A stretch of 35,062 bases of DNA from an uncultured Acidobacteriota bacterium (GTDB taxonomy: Bacteria; Acidobacteriota; Blastocatellia; Pyrinomonadales; Pyrinomonadaceae): assembly GCA_937873515.1 (NCBI GenBank), contig CALMYB010000004.1, positions 1-35,062 on the forward strand, read 5' to 3'. The notes below the pieces were generated by a model. It searched no databases and was not told where the DNA came from. It saw only the letters and a program-made list of their open reading frames with translations. Positions 16,333 to 27,944 of the stretch are shown here, piece after piece. Made by a program: the position numbers and the translations under genes. Numbering within the stretch: position 1 is the stretch's first letter; each line of letters opens with the position of its first letter.

Positions 16333-16911
16333 TTATTTTGAGGCCGACCAATTCAGTTCTCGATCGAGCTGCTTGAAAGCCTCGATCATCGGCAGATAGG
16401 CACTTGCCTTTTCATCGACATTGCTCGGGACGGTCCGCGATTTCGACCCACCGTATTCGATGCGGACCGAACTGTTGCTCACCGCCATCGCCATGCCTTC
16501 GGGCCAATGCTTGACGGCACCGTTGGCCGCGACCACGTCGGAAAGACTTGCGAATTGTTCGGGCGAAAGCTTTGCCCTCGAAGTGGTCTCCTTTGCCTCG
16601 TCGCCCTTTCCGATAGAGAGCACACGCTCGGCCGCCAATGCACGGTCAACCCTTATACGGATCTGACAGGCCCCCGCTTTTCCGCACTCCGCCTTGTCAT
16701 CAAAATATCCCGGATAGCTGGTCGTGAGCTCGATCGCAGAAATATCCGCAGCGTGTATCTCCGGAACGTCTGCGGGAGCGGCGGGCGTCGAGGACCGCCG
16801 TGTGGCGTCGGTGTCCGAAGCTCCGTCAGGGGCGAAAAAACGGAACCCGAACCAAATAGCGCCGCCGACAACAAGAGCGGCGACAACGACAGTTACAAGA
16901 TTCTTGCCCAT
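16333..16911 (-). CDS. hypothetical membrane-anchored protein
   Basis: A 192-residue protein with an N-terminal membrane anchor (residues 6-27, VTVVVAALVVGGAIWFGFRF), a disordered Ser/Thr/Ala/Pro linker, then a soluble domain. The domain includes IELTTSYPGYFDDKAECGKAGACQIRIRVD, with two Cys that could form a disulfide, and LSPEQFASLSDVVA. It vaguely recalls DUF6438-type envelope proteins but I cannot assign it. It lies 7 bases downstream of clpA on the same strand and 7 upstream of the monooxygenase, so all three may be one transcript. Confidence 0.6.
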   Translation of the reverse strand: MGKNLVTVVVAALVVGGAIWFGFRFFAPDGASDTDATRRSSTPAAPADVPEIHAADISAIELTTSYPGYFDDKAECGKAGACQIRIRVDRALAAERVLSIGKGDEAKETTSRAKLSPEQFASLSDVVAANGAVKHWPEGMAMAVSNSSVRIEYGGSKSRTVPSNVDEKASAYLPMIEAFKQLDRELNWSASK

Positions 16912-16918
16912 AAGTATC

Positions 16919-19171
<2,253 letters not shown>

Positions 19172-19214
19172 GCTTCTAGTTTAGCAAGTTTGTAAAGAGG
19201 TGGGCGAAAGAATT

Positions 19215-19240
19215 GAGGGCAATGTGGGAGAATTGCCCTC
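19215..19240 (-). terminator. hairpin downstream of the pirin gene
   Basis: A perfect 9-base stem, GAGGGCAAT pairing with ATTGCCCTC, closes an 8-base loop just past the pirin stop codon. On the minus strand it is followed by AATTCTTTC, a weak U tract. It would separate pirin transcription from clpA. The hairpin is clear; strict terminator function is inferred. Confidence 0.6.
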
Positions 19241-19247
19241 GATCCGC

Positions 19248-20144
19248 TTATTCGAGATAGCCGAATTTGCCCGAATTGAAGTCATCGATCGCCTGCGCGA
19301 GTTCCGCCTGAGTGTTCATCAGGAACGGGCCGTAACTTGCGATCGGTTCGTTCAGCGGCTCGCCGCTTAGGACGAGGAACGTCGAATTCTCATGAGTCGC
19401 CTCGATAGTGAACCGCTCGCCGTCCGTCGCCAGTAACGCAAGGTGATCGGTCTTTAGCTCTTGCGAACCGTTGATGCGGCCGGAACCTTCGATCGCGAGC
19501 ACGAACGTCGTAAAATTCGCCGGGAACTCAAGCTCGACCGTTTCGCCTTTCTTAGGCCTCACGTTCAGCATATTCACGGGAGTGAATGTCGTTCCGGGGC
19601 CATTTACACCGCTGAATTCACCCGCGATGATCTCTACCTCGCCGCCCTCGGGCAACGCGACGCGTCCCATTTCGGCGTTCGTGAGCGCCTGGTACTTGGG
19701 CTTGGTCATTTTGTCCTTTGCGGGCAAATTGACCCAAAGCTGCACCATGTGGAACAAGCCGCCCTGTCGGCTCCGCTCCATCTCGTGGAACTCCTTATGC
19801 AGAAGGCCGCTGCCCGCCGTCATCCATTGAACGTCGCCCTCTTCGATCACGCCTCCGCCGCCGTGCGAATCGTGATGCTCGACCTTGCCCTTATACGCGA
19901 TCGTTACCGTCTCAAATCCGCGGTGCGGATGCGGCCCAACGCCGTAAGGTTCCTCTCGCGGCGGAAAATTGGTCGGTGCGTTGTAATCCAGCAAAAAGAA
20001 CGGACTCATCCGCGTCGCCGAAAGCGGCCCGTGCGGGAAAAATCCGTGTACGTGAAACCCATCGCCGACCCAATGCGCCGGCGGCGGCGAAACTGTCTTC
20101 TCCACTGTCCTCATCGCTCTTTCCTGTTTTGATGTCGCTGTCAT
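19248..20144 (-). CDS. pirin-family bicupin protein
   Basis: A 298-residue member of the pirin family. The N-terminal cupin carries the metal-binding set HPHRGFETV, EHHDSHGGGGVIEEGDVQWM and GLLHKEFHE; the C-terminal cupin is rich in strands and ends in FLVLSGEPLNEPIASYGPFLMN. Pirins bind iron; some have quercetinase activity and others act as redox-sensing cofactors. The start at 20144 has a GGAGG site 6 bases upstream. It is monocistronic by spacing, with the beta-propeller lipoprotein gene 267 bases upstream. Confidence 0.92.
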   Translation of the reverse strand: MTATSKQERAMRTVEKTVSPPPAHWVGDGFHVHGFFPHGPLSATRMSPFFLLDYNAPTNFPPREEPYGVGPHPHRGFETVTIAYKGKVEHHDSHGGGGVIEEGDVQWMTAGSGLLHKEFHEMERSRQGGLFHMVQLWVNLPAKDKMTKPKYQALTNAEMGRVALPEGGEVEIIAGEFSGVNGPGTTFTPVNMLNVRPKKGETVELEFPANFTTFVLAIEGSGRINGSQELKTDHLALLATDGERFTIEATHENSTFLVLSGEPLNEPIASYGPFLMNTQAELAQAIDDFNSGKFGYLE

Positions 20145-20354
20145 CTCATTCCTCCTTGTCTTTCGCTTTGCGTCTCCGCGGCGTTGCGCGAAACTCCCAA
20201 AGCCACTACAAGAAGTTTATCGCTCCAGCACGCGAATGTAACCATCAATTACAGCGAGCAGAGACTAATACTTTCGGGTGAGAAATTGAAAGGGCCCGTT
20301 CCGCTTCCATGCCCCAACGAACACGATAGGTTTATTACCGCGAAAGAGGCAGAA

Positions 20355-20379
20355 AGCGGGACGAACCCAGTAAGGACGA
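20355..20379 (+). repeat. degenerate dispersed repeat, copy 1
   Basis: This spacer segment contains AGCGGGACGAACCCAGTAAG followed by GACG. It shares the CAGTAAGGAC core and an upstream GAAAGC with the copies at 22357-22378 (opposite strand) and 27746-27767, but the left arm has diverged and the hairpin is lost. A separate perfect 7-base hairpin ACGACTT/AAGTCGT lies at 20376-20394. The remaining 267-base spacer holds nothing else I can assign. Confidence 0.4.
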
Positions 20380-20411
20380 CTTCTGAAAAGTCGTTTGCCC
20401 GTCCGAACGAA

Positions 20412-21506
20412 CTAGCTCAACCGCAAGGTGATTCCGTTCGGGCCGGCTCCGACCTTGATCGTAGCGGTAACAGCCATCGTCGAAATATCGATAACAGAGA
20501 CCGTGTCGTCAACCGAATCCGACACGTAAACGAACTTCTCGGAAAGCACGACGCCGTGAGCACCTTTGCCGACCGTTATCGTTTTTGACACAGTGTTCGA
20601 AGCAGTATCGATGACCGAAACCGTGTTTGCCGGTGCTTCTGCTGTGCCTTGATTCGCAACGAAGACGAACTTGCCGTCCTGCGATGCAAAGACCTGGACA
20701 GGCTGATCGCCGACCGTGATCGTTGCCATTCTCTTTCGAGCGGCCGTGTCGATGACAGCGACCGAATTCTCGTCGCGCAGCGACACATAGACATGCTTGC
20801 CATCGGGCGTGAAGCCGACTTGTACGGGCGACTTGCCAACCGGAATCTTTGCAGCTTCCTTGCGGGCTTCGAGGTCGATCACCGAGACAGTTCCTTCGTT
20901 AAGATCGGCAACATAGAGTTCCTTTCCGTCGGGCGAAATCCGCAGCCCGTGCGGAAAGTCGCCTGTGGCGATGGTCTGAACGACGCGCTTCTCATTGACG
21001 TCGATAACAGAAACATTGTCATCGCCGGAATTCGCAACGTAGGCGAATTGTCCCGCCTTGTCGATGACGACGTGTGCGGGATGGGCACCAACCTCAATCT
21101 CCGCCGTCGGTCCGGCCGCAAGGTCAGCGGCCTGAAAGACGAGGAGCTTTCCCTTACTTGCTCCGCCCATTGCGCCGTGGTCGCCGTGGTTTTCGTGCCC
21201 GCCGGCCGCCACCGGAGCACCGACCGCAAGCAGCAGTTTCCCGTCATTCGAAATCTGGACGTTGTGCGGCGAAATGGTCACCGGTACCGACGTGACCGAA
21301 TTGTCCGAAAGGTTGATCACGCTGACCGAATTCGCCTTTTCATCAGCGGTGTAAACCGTTCCGACGGCCTTCGCAGCCATTGGGACTTCGGAATTTACGG
21401 CCGTCTTGCCTGTGTTGTTTGCCGTTCGTTGGTCATTGGTGCCGCCGCACGAGATAAGAGCGGCTGCCGAGGCCATTAGAATAAATAGACTAGAAATGCG
21501 TTTCAT
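20412..21506 (-). CDS. YncE-like beta-propeller lipoprotein (YVTN repeats)
   Basis: A 364-residue lipoprotein: a signal sequence ending ALISCGG supplies a lipobox Cys near residue 20. The rest is about seven 40-residue blades with the YVTN-family signature, for example FAYVANSGDDNVSVIDVNEK, ELYVADLNEGTVSVID and KFVYVSDSVDDTVSVID. Such proteins bind partners or ligands on the cell surface; a few relate to copper- or nitrogen-redox proteins, but nothing here shows which. A His/Gly-rich loop (GGHENHGDHGAMGG) between blades one and two could bind metal. A perfect palindrome lies 87 bases upstream of the start. Confidence 0.88.
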   Translation of the reverse strand: MKRISSLFILMASAAALISCGGTNDQRTANNTGKTAVNSEVPMAAKAVGTVYTADEKANSVSVINLSDNSVTSVPVTISPHNVQISNDGKLLLAVGAPVAAGGHENHGDHGAMGGASKGKLLVFQAADLAAGPTAEIEVGAHPAHVVIDKAGQFAYVANSGDDNVSVIDVNEKRVVQTIATGDFPHGLRISPDGKELYVADLNEGTVSVIDLEARKEAAKIPVGKSPVQVGFTPDGKHVYVSLRDENSVAVIDTAARKRMATITVGDQPVQVFASQDGKFVFVANQGTAEAPANTVSVIDTASNTVSKTITVGKGAHGVVLSEKFVYVSDSVDDTVSVIDISTMAVTATIKVGAGPNGITLRLS

Positions 21507-21592
21507 TGATCAAGACTCCTTCCGGATTTAGGCGCGCCGGCACTTGTCTGCCGGGGTCTCTCGGAAACGCTACCAAACATCGAGGCGCAGCT

Positions 21593-21610
21593 TTATGACG
21601 AATGTCATAA
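21593..21610. promoter_or_regulatory. TTATGAC-N4-GTCATAA palindrome
   Basis: A perfect 7-base inverted repeat (TTATGAC, spacer GAAT, GTCATAA) sits 87 bases upstream of the beta-propeller lipoprotein start, between it and the O-methyltransferase gene end. The spacing and symmetry fit a homodimeric regulator. ATGAC/GTCAT half-sites are typical of some NarL/DesR-type LuxR-family response regulators, but the actual binder is unknown. Confidence 0.55.
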
Positions 21611-21638
21611 ATCGGTAAAATTTGCCGGCCGCGAATAT

Positions 21639-22274
21639 CTATTTTTTCGCAACCACCATCAGGCCATCGCGGATGGGGAAGAGGACATTCGTGACCCGGG
21701 GGTCGGACTGCACCTTGTGGTTGAAATCGTGCAGAGCCTGCGTGTCCTCGTCTTTTTCCTCGTTGAGGACGCGGCCGCTCCAGAGGACGTTGTCGGCGAG
21801 AATAAAGCCGCCTTGCCTCACGCGTTCGAAGACGAGATCGTAATAGAGCGAGTAATTCGACTTGTCGGCGTCGATAAATACGAGGTCGATGGGGTCTTTG
21901 ATCTCCGGGATGAGGTCCTTTGCCTCGCCGAGGCGAAAATCGATGGCATTCTTGTACTCAGTTCGCTCGACGTAGGACTTTGCGACACGATTCGTCTCTT
22001 CTTGTATATCCAATGTAATTACTTTGCCGCCCTCCGCAAGGCCTTCTGCGAAGCAAAGTGCCGAATAGCCGAGATATGTCCCGATCTCGAGGACGAGATT
22101 CGGCCTGATCATCTTTGAGAAGAGTGCGAGGATGCGTCCTTGCACATGGCCCGAAAGCATCGAGGAATCTTCGTAATGCGCGTAGCAATGCTCGCGAAGC
22201 TCCCGTAAAACGGGGCTTTCCTCGGAGGTGAACAATTCGGCGTATTCGGTTAATGCGTTCTTTATTTCGATCAT
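21639..22274 (-). CDS. class I SAM O-methyltransferase (caffeoyl-CoA type)
   Basis: A 211-residue methyltransferase of the O-methyltransferase_3 family. The SAM-binding motif I is LVLEIGTYLGYSALCFAEGL, motif II-like VITLDIQEE, and the metal/substrate strand is DLVFIDADKSNYSLYYD, followed by GGFILADNVLWSGRV. Homologues methylate catechol-like hydroxyls, usually with Mg2+ or Ca2+ held by the Asp residues. The acceptor is unknown. It is separated by 183 bases from the LuxR regulator gene upstream and is on the same strand. Confidence 0.9.
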   Translation of the reverse strand: MIEIKNALTEYAELFTSEESPVLRELREHCYAHYEDSSMLSGHVQGRILALFSKMIRPNLVLEIGTYLGYSALCFAEGLAEGGKVITLDIQEETNRVAKSYVERTEYKNAIDFRLGEAKDLIPEIKDPIDLVFIDADKSNYSLYYDLVFERVRQGGFILADNVLWSGRVLNEEKDEDTQALHDFNHKVQSDPRVTNVLFPIRDGLMVVAKK

Positions 22275-22356
22275 GGTGTTTCCGATTGGCCGCCCAATTG
22301 GCGGACTTTATATCTGTAGCCACGGCGTTGCTAAAAGCTCGTAAATGACCGAGTAG

Positions 22357-22378
22357 AGCCCTTACTGATGTGCGGGCT
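22357..22378 (-). repeat. dispersed palindromic repeat, copy 2
   Basis: On the minus strand this reads AGCCC, twelve bases containing CATCAGTAA, then GGGCT, so the two ends form a perfect 5-base stem. It matches the copy at 27746-27767 at 18 of 22 positions. Size, hairpin form and spacer location resemble REP-type elements. Confidence 0.55.
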
Positions 22379-22431
22379 ACCGACACCGCCGGTCCAACTA
22401 CTGACCGCCCATGCGCTCACTCCTGCTGTTC

Positions 22432-22459
22432 ACTGACCACTGGCCACTGACCACTGCCT
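22432..22459. repeat. heptad tandem repeat (ACTGACC)x4
   Basis: Four consecutive 7-base units, ACTGACC, ACTGGCC, ACTGACC and ACTGCCT, abut the stop codon of the LuxR-type regulator gene. Short heptad repeats of this sort occur in spacers of some bacterial genomes (cyanobacterial STRR-like). A related CTGTCCA heptad set is found at 27803-27826. Confidence 0.6.
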
Positions 22460-23078
22460 ACAGATCTATCCTCACAAGGCCGCGTTTTATTGCCGCGGTC
22501 GCCGCAGATGTCCGGTCCGAGACGCCGATCTTCGAAAAGATGTTCTGAATGTGGCTCTTTACGGTATTTTCCGAGACATCGAGGGCGAACGCGATCTCTT
22601 TGTTCGACATTCCGCCTACGATGGACTGCAAGACATTCGTCTCTGCGGGGGTGAGCGCATCCTCGCCGTAATGTGCGGTCAAAACCTCGGCAATATCCTT
22701 TGGAACGTACTTTTTGCCATTCGCGGCGGCCTCGGCGGCGGCAAGGAGGTCGTCCGTTGTGCCTTCCTTTGAGACAAATGCGAGAGCGCCGAGCTTCAAT
22801 GCCTTCGCGATCTCGCCGTCTCCTGCGTTGTCGGCAAGGATCACGACCTTTGCCCTGGGTTCGATCTCAAAATAGGCAGGAAGGGCGTCTATCGAGCAGG
22901 AATCGACAAATCTCAAGCCGAGGATGACGACATCCGGACGCAGTCGTTTGAAAAGATCAAAACCTTCTTTTGGGTTAGCGGTACTTGCCGCAAGCGTGAA
23001 TCGCCCGCTCTCGGCGATCGCCGCCTCGATGCCTAGACGGACAAGCTCCTGACGTTCGATAAGAAGTACGTTGATCAC
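22458..23078 (-). CDS. LuxR/NarL-type regulator with degenerate receiver
   Basis: A 206-residue protein with response-regulator layout: receiver-like domain (1-118) and LuxR helix-turn-helix (140-206, LTPAETNVLQSIVGGMSNKEIAFALDVSENTVKSHIQNIFSKIG). The receiver lacks its phosphorylation chemistry: the usual acidic pair is E8-R9 in LLIERQ, the acceptor Asp is G54 in DVVILGLRF, and the switch Ser/Thr is A82 in VILADN. Only the conserved Lys (K104, FVSKEG) remains. It should act without phosphorylation. It starts with GTG 12 bases after the truncated alanyl-tRNA synthetase. No histidine kinase is nearby. Confidence 0.88.
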   Translation of the reverse strand: MINVLLIERQELVRLGIEAAIAESGRFTLAASTANPKEGFDLFKRLRPDVVILGLRFVDSCSIDALPAYFEIEPRAKVVILADNAGDGEIAKALKLGALAFVSKEGTTDDLLAAAEAAANGKKYVPKDIAEVLTAHYGEDALTPAETNVLQSIVGGMSNKEIAFALDVSENTVKSHIQNIFSKIGVSDRTSAATAAIKRGLVRIDL

Positions 23079-23090
23079 AATGGCCTTTAC

Positions 23091-24636
<1,546 letters not shown>

Positions 24637-24702
24637 AATATAGCTCCTTGGATCACGCATCAGCGGCCGCGTTTAGCTTCACGGCCGCCTGCCCTGATCA
24701 TC

Positions 24703-25251
24703 TTACTCCGGCATCAATACCGAGTTTATAACATGAATGATGCCGTTCGACTGCCGAACGTTGGCGATCGTAACGACGGCACGTCCGCCTTTTTCGTCGG
24801 TCAGGACGAGATCGCCGCCGTCCATCGACGCCCAGAGTTTGCCGCCCGAAACCGTCGGAAGTTCGGCCTTTCCGCCTCCCTTCATTATCATTTTCGCGAT
24901 CGCCTTCGAATCCCAGCTCCCCGCGACGACGTGATATGTCAGCACTTTCGTGAGCATCGCCTTGTTCTCAGGCTTCAAAAGAGTATCGACCGTTCCTGCA
25001 GGCAGCATGTCGAACGCCGCATTCGTCGGTGCGAACACCGTGAAAGGCCCTTTGCCCATCAGCGTTTCGACGAGACCCGCGGCCTTGACCGCCGCAACGA
25101 GAGTTGTGTGATCCTTCGAATTCACAGCATTCTCGACGATGTTTTTCGTCTTGAACATCGCGGCTCCGCCTACCATCGGGTTTCCGTCCTGTGCTGAAAC
25201 CCCAACAACAAATGCGATCGATAGCAAAATCACCCCAAAAATAGTTCTCAT
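24703..25251 (-). CDS. secreted fasciclin (FAS1) domain protein
   Basis: A 182-residue protein with a signal peptide (MRTIFGVILLSIAFVVGVSA, QDG) and one FAS1 domain. The domain boxes are TLVAAVKAAGLVETLMGKGPFTVFAPTNAAF (H1/box 1), LLKPENKAMLTKVLTYHVVAG and the closing NVRQSNGIIHVINSVLMP (H2). FAS1 domains mediate surface adhesion and matrix binding. The upstream M-K-K-L-E start was rejected in favour of 25251, where the signal begins; the leader carries a CTGGAGG-type site. Confidence 0.9.
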   Translation of the reverse strand: MRTIFGVILLSIAFVVGVSAQDGNPMVGGAAMFKTKNIVENAVNSKDHTTLVAAVKAAGLVETLMGKGPFTVFAPTNAAFDMLPAGTVDTLLKPENKAMLTKVLTYHVVAGSWDSKAIAKMIMKGGGKAELPTVSGGKLWASMDGGDLVLTDEKGGRAVVTIANVRQSNGIIHVINSVLMPE

Positions 25252-25271
25252 AATATCCTCCAGTTTTTTCA

Positions 25272-25289
25272 AAAGCCGTCTTTGGCTTT
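25272..25289 (-). terminator. small hairpin between recX and fasciclin genes
   Basis: AAAGCC and GGCTTT form a 6-base stem with a 6-base loop within the leader of the fasciclin gene. On the minus strand it is followed by TTGAAAAAAC. It could be a weak terminator of recX or an attenuator; the U tract is short. Confidence 0.3.
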
Positions 25290-25373
25290 GTGTCCATGAA
25301 TTCGAACAGGTTGGAGGAAACGGATTCAGGCGAAGGAAAACTTTTTTTCGAATAGTTACCTTGTGCGGTACGG

Positions 25374-25916
25374 CTATGGTGTGTTGAGTGGCTCCTTCGT
25401 CCGCACGGCGAGCATCTTTTCGCGGATAAGGTCGTAGGAAAAACCTTTGCGCAAGAGATGGTCGTAGAATTTCTTCTTCTCCTCAGGCGTTTCCGGAATT
25501 CCTTTTAGACGCAGACGCTTCTCGATCACGGCGTCAATCAATTCGCTCTCGGGGATCTGCTCGAATGCGTGTTCGATCGCCTTCTCTTTCGTCTCGCGAT
25601 CGAGCGGCTTGCGCGACATCGCCTGCCGAAGCTTGTGCCGCCCCTGCGGACGCTGGCGCACCGCGGATAATGCGGCGTTCTTTGCGTATTGTTCGTCGTC
25701 GAGATAGCCGTACTCAAGCATTTTCGCGATGACTTTTGCGACGATCTCATCGTTCGTCCACGGCTTCTCAAGCAGCCGCGTCCGCAGCTCTTCGACGGCA
25801 CGGGGCTTTGCGGCGAGAAGGTTAACCGCGCGTTTCATCGTCTTCGAATACGCCTTGTCCTCGTCTTTTACTGTGCGTTCCTCTGGCAGGATCGCACGCC
25901 GCCTATTTCGCCACAT
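25374..25916 (-). CDS. recX: RecX family regulatory protein
   Basis: A 180-residue helical protein with the RecX repeats: YSKTMKRAVNLLAAKPRAVEELRTRLLEK, YLDDEQYAKNAALSAVRQRPQGRHKLRQAMSRK and the third repeat around KKFYDHLLRKGFSYDLIREKM. RecX binds RecA filaments and modulates recombination. In many bacteria recX stands next to recA and alaS; here a truncated alaS lies 1.5 kb downstream on the same strand, with the fasciclin and msrB genes between. It is divergent from truB, with 145 bases between the starts. Confidence 0.9.
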   Translation of the reverse strand: MWRNRRRAILPEERTVKDEDKAYSKTMKRAVNLLAAKPRAVEELRTRLLEKPWTNDEIVAKVIAKMLEYGYLDDEQYAKNAALSAVRQRPQGRHKLRQAMSRKPLDRETKEKAIEHAFEQIPESELIDAVIEKRLRLKGIPETPEEKKKFYDHLLRKGFSYDLIREKMLAVRTKEPLNTP

Positions 25917-26013
25917 CGGTATATTTTACCTTTCTGCTTACAGATCAAAAGCCCTTGCGCCCGGAATCACGCGAAAGAGCGCGAATGTTCCGCATCAGCT
26001 AATCGTGTTTTCT

Positions 26014-26039
26014 ATTCGCGGCAATTCGCGTTATTCGCG
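26014..26039. repeat. ATTCGCG direct repeats in recX/truB spacer
   Basis: ATTCGCG occurs at 26014-26020, 26024-26030 and 26033-26039, spaced 10 and 9 bases, and its reverse complement CGCGAAT at 25980-25986. The near one-helical-turn spacing would put the units on one DNA face. They lie between the divergent recX and truB start codons, where shared control is possible; they could also be a common intergenic filler. Confidence 0.45.
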
Positions 26040-26061
26040 GGCAAGAACTTAGAATCGTCGA

Positions 26062-26955
26062 GTGGATGGAATTCTCGTGATCGACAAACCCGCCGGGCCG
26101 ACATCGCATGACGTGGTGGCACGCGTGCGTCGTATATTCAACACGCGAAAGGTCGGCCACACCGGTACGCTCGATCCGTTCGCTACGGGCGTGATGGTCG
26201 TGCTTGTCGGCAAGGCAACACGCCTCGCACGATTTGTCGATAAGGACGTCAAAGAGTACGAGGCGGTGATTCGCTTCGGTATTGCGACCGATACGGGCGA
26301 TCTGACCGGAAAGCCGATCGGCGAACCGCAGCGGCACAACATTACCGCGGCCGAGATCGACAATGTACTCGCCGGTTTTCGCGGCGAGATAATGCAGGTC
26401 CCGCCGATGTATTCCGCAAAAAAGGTCGATGGCCGGAAACTCTACGAACTCGCTCGCCGCGGTGAAGAGATCGAACGGAGTGCCGTGCAGGTCACGATCC
26501 ACGAGGCCGAGGTCGTCTCTGCCGGGAATGAGCCGAGCGAAATTCAACGGCTCCGTGTCCGCTGCTCTGCCGGGACATACATTCGCACACTTGCAGAAGA
26601 TATCGCAAAGGCACTCGGCACGGCCGCACATCTCACGGAATTGAGACGAACGGTCTCAGGACAGTTCTCCCTTGTACAGAGCGCTACTCTCGATGCACTC
26701 TCGGAAGCAGGCGAGCCGTCCGAATATGTGCTTCCGGTCGAGATGCTCGTCGAGCACCTTCCGCGTTTCGTTTTGAAGCAAGACCGCGTACAAAAAACCC
26801 TCGACGGAATGTCAACACGTGTCTTTGATCGAATATTCGATGCTGGCGAGACGGTCGCGATGTTCTCGCTAAAAGACGAACTCGTTGCCGTAGGAACGTA
26901 CCACGCTGATGAGAATTCGATCCGCCCGATACTTGTGCTCGGAGGAAGCAAATGA
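26062..26955 (+). CDS. truB: tRNA pseudouridine-55 synthase TruB
   Basis: A 297-residue pseudouridine synthase. It begins, from a GTG codon, DGILVIDKPAGPTSHDVV, and the catalytic Asp is D38 in KVGHTGTLDPFATGVMV. RFGIATDTGDLTG, QVPPMYSAKKVDGRKLYELAR and RVRCSAGTYIRTLAEDIA are the other TruB landmarks. It converts U55 to pseudouridine in the T loop of all tRNAs. The last codons overlap the aminotransferase start (ATGA), coupling translation. Confidence 0.95.
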   Translation: MDGILVIDKPAGPTSHDVVARVRRIFNTRKVGHTGTLDPFATGVMVVLVGKATRLARFVDKDVKEYEAVIRFGIATDTGDLTGKPIGEPQRHNITAAEIDNVLAGFRGEIMQVPPMYSAKKVDGRKLYELARRGEEIERSAVQVTIHEAEVVSAGNEPSEIQRLRVRCSAGTYIRTLAEDIAKALGTAAHLTELRRTVSGQFSLVQSATLDALSEAGEPSEYVLPVEMLVEHLPRFVLKQDRVQKTLDGMSTRVFDRIFDAGETVAMFSLKDELVAVGTYHADENSIRPILVLGGSK

Positions 26956-27683
26956 GCGGACGCGGGATATTTACGACCATTGCGATCCGAGACGGCAGGC
27001 CTTTCCTTTGGCGGAAGCATTGGTCACGTCTCATTCACGCGGCAGAAAAGCTGTCGATCGACCTCGGCGAGTTCCGCGAGGACGACGTGCTTTCTTTGCT
27101 CGCCGAGAGACTTTCTCAAGACGGCCTCATGCGAGGCCGTGCGAAGATCACGTTCACCGACGAAAGGCCGGGCGCGCTCTGGCCCGCCTCTCGATCAGCA
27201 TCGGCGAACACCTCGCTCTCGATCGTGACCGGTCCGCAGCGTGAGACCGCCGAAGAGTTTCGTCTCGGCATCTCACCTTTTCCCGTGAACGCACGCTCGC
27301 CGCTGGCCGGCCTGAAGACGACAGATTACCTCGAGCCGACGCTTTGCTTCGAGGCCGCGAGAAGGAGCGGTTTCGACGAGGCCGTGCGTGTGAATCAAAC
27401 GGGTGAGGTTGTAGGTGCATGTTTTGCGAACGTCTTTTGGCTAAAGGGTGGCGAACGTTTCACGCCCGCACTTTCGACGGGCTGCCTCGCCGGAACGACG
27501 CGCGAGTTCATTCTCGAAAATCTTGCCGTTCAGGAAACTGCCGCCAAGATCGATGAGCTTCTGCTCGCCGACGCCGTCTTTCTTACGTCCGCCGGAATCG
27601 GCATCGTCCCGGCCGCTTCGCTCGGCGAAAAGACATTCCCGCCCGCAGACCATTCGATATTAGAGATCATCAGCGCTTCTTAG
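26952..27683 (+). CDS. class IV aminotransferase, PabC/BCAT-like
   Basis: A 243-residue PLP enzyme of fold type IV. The PLP Lys is K122 in LAGLKTTDYLEPT; other conserved parts are DEAVRVNQTGEVVGACFANVFWLKGG and STGCLAGTTREFILENL. Members include aminodeoxychorismate lyase (folate synthesis), branched-chain and D-amino acid aminotransferases. Its short length and lack of the ilvE N-terminal segment favour a PabC-like lyase, but substrate choice cannot be fixed by eye. It overlaps truB by 4 bases. Confidence 0.85.
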   Translation: MSGRGIFTTIAIRDGRPFLWRKHWSRLIHAAEKLSIDLGEFREDDVLSLLAERLSQDGLMRGRAKITFTDERPGALWPASRSASANTSLSIVTGPQRETAEEFRLGISPFPVNARSPLAGLKTTDYLEPTLCFEAARRSGFDEAVRVNQTGEVVGACFANVFWLKGGERFTPALSTGCLAGTTREFILENLAVQETAAKIDELLLADAVFLTSAGIGIVPAASLGEKTFPPADHSILEIISAS

Positions 27684-27745
27684 ACTCTTCGCGACCTCGA
27701 CCGAGATCGTCTCTGATAGATTTAAGAACATCAGACGCTGCCGAA

Positions 27746-27767
27746 AGCCCGAACGTTAGTAAGGACT
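27746..27767 (+). repeat. dispersed palindromic repeat, copy 3
   Basis: AGCCC, then GAACGTTAGTAA, then GGACT. It agrees with the minus-strand copy at 22357-22378 at 18 of 22 bases and with part of the segment at 20355-20379. The hairpin arms keep a 4-of-5 match. Confidence 0.55.
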
Positions 27768-27820
27768 ACTTCGCCTTTGTCCCTTATTATCGGCCGCGTC
27801 TCCTGTCCACTGTCCACAAC

Positions 27821-27845
27821 TGTCCACTACCCCCCATAGTGGACA
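27821..27845. repeat. 9-base perfect hairpin with C-rich loop
   Basis: TGTCCACTA pairs with TAGTGGACA across a CCCCCCA loop. The left arm is part of a run of CTGTCCA heptads (27803, 27810, 27820), so the hairpin appears to have grown from the same unit. There is no U tract next to it on either strand. Confidence 0.6.
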
Positions 27846-27944
27846 CCTAATTCTTGTGTCTAAATGCTTTATGGCGACGAAAACCAAAAAATAAAAAAAA
27901 TTATTCGACCGGAGAACCGGACACTTTTTCAAAGAACAACGCAC

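Noticed and set aside
20184..20588. 134-residue plus-strand frame across the pirin/lipoprotein spacer
   Set aside because: Its second half is antisense to the beta-propeller gene and the first half covers the degenerate repeat.
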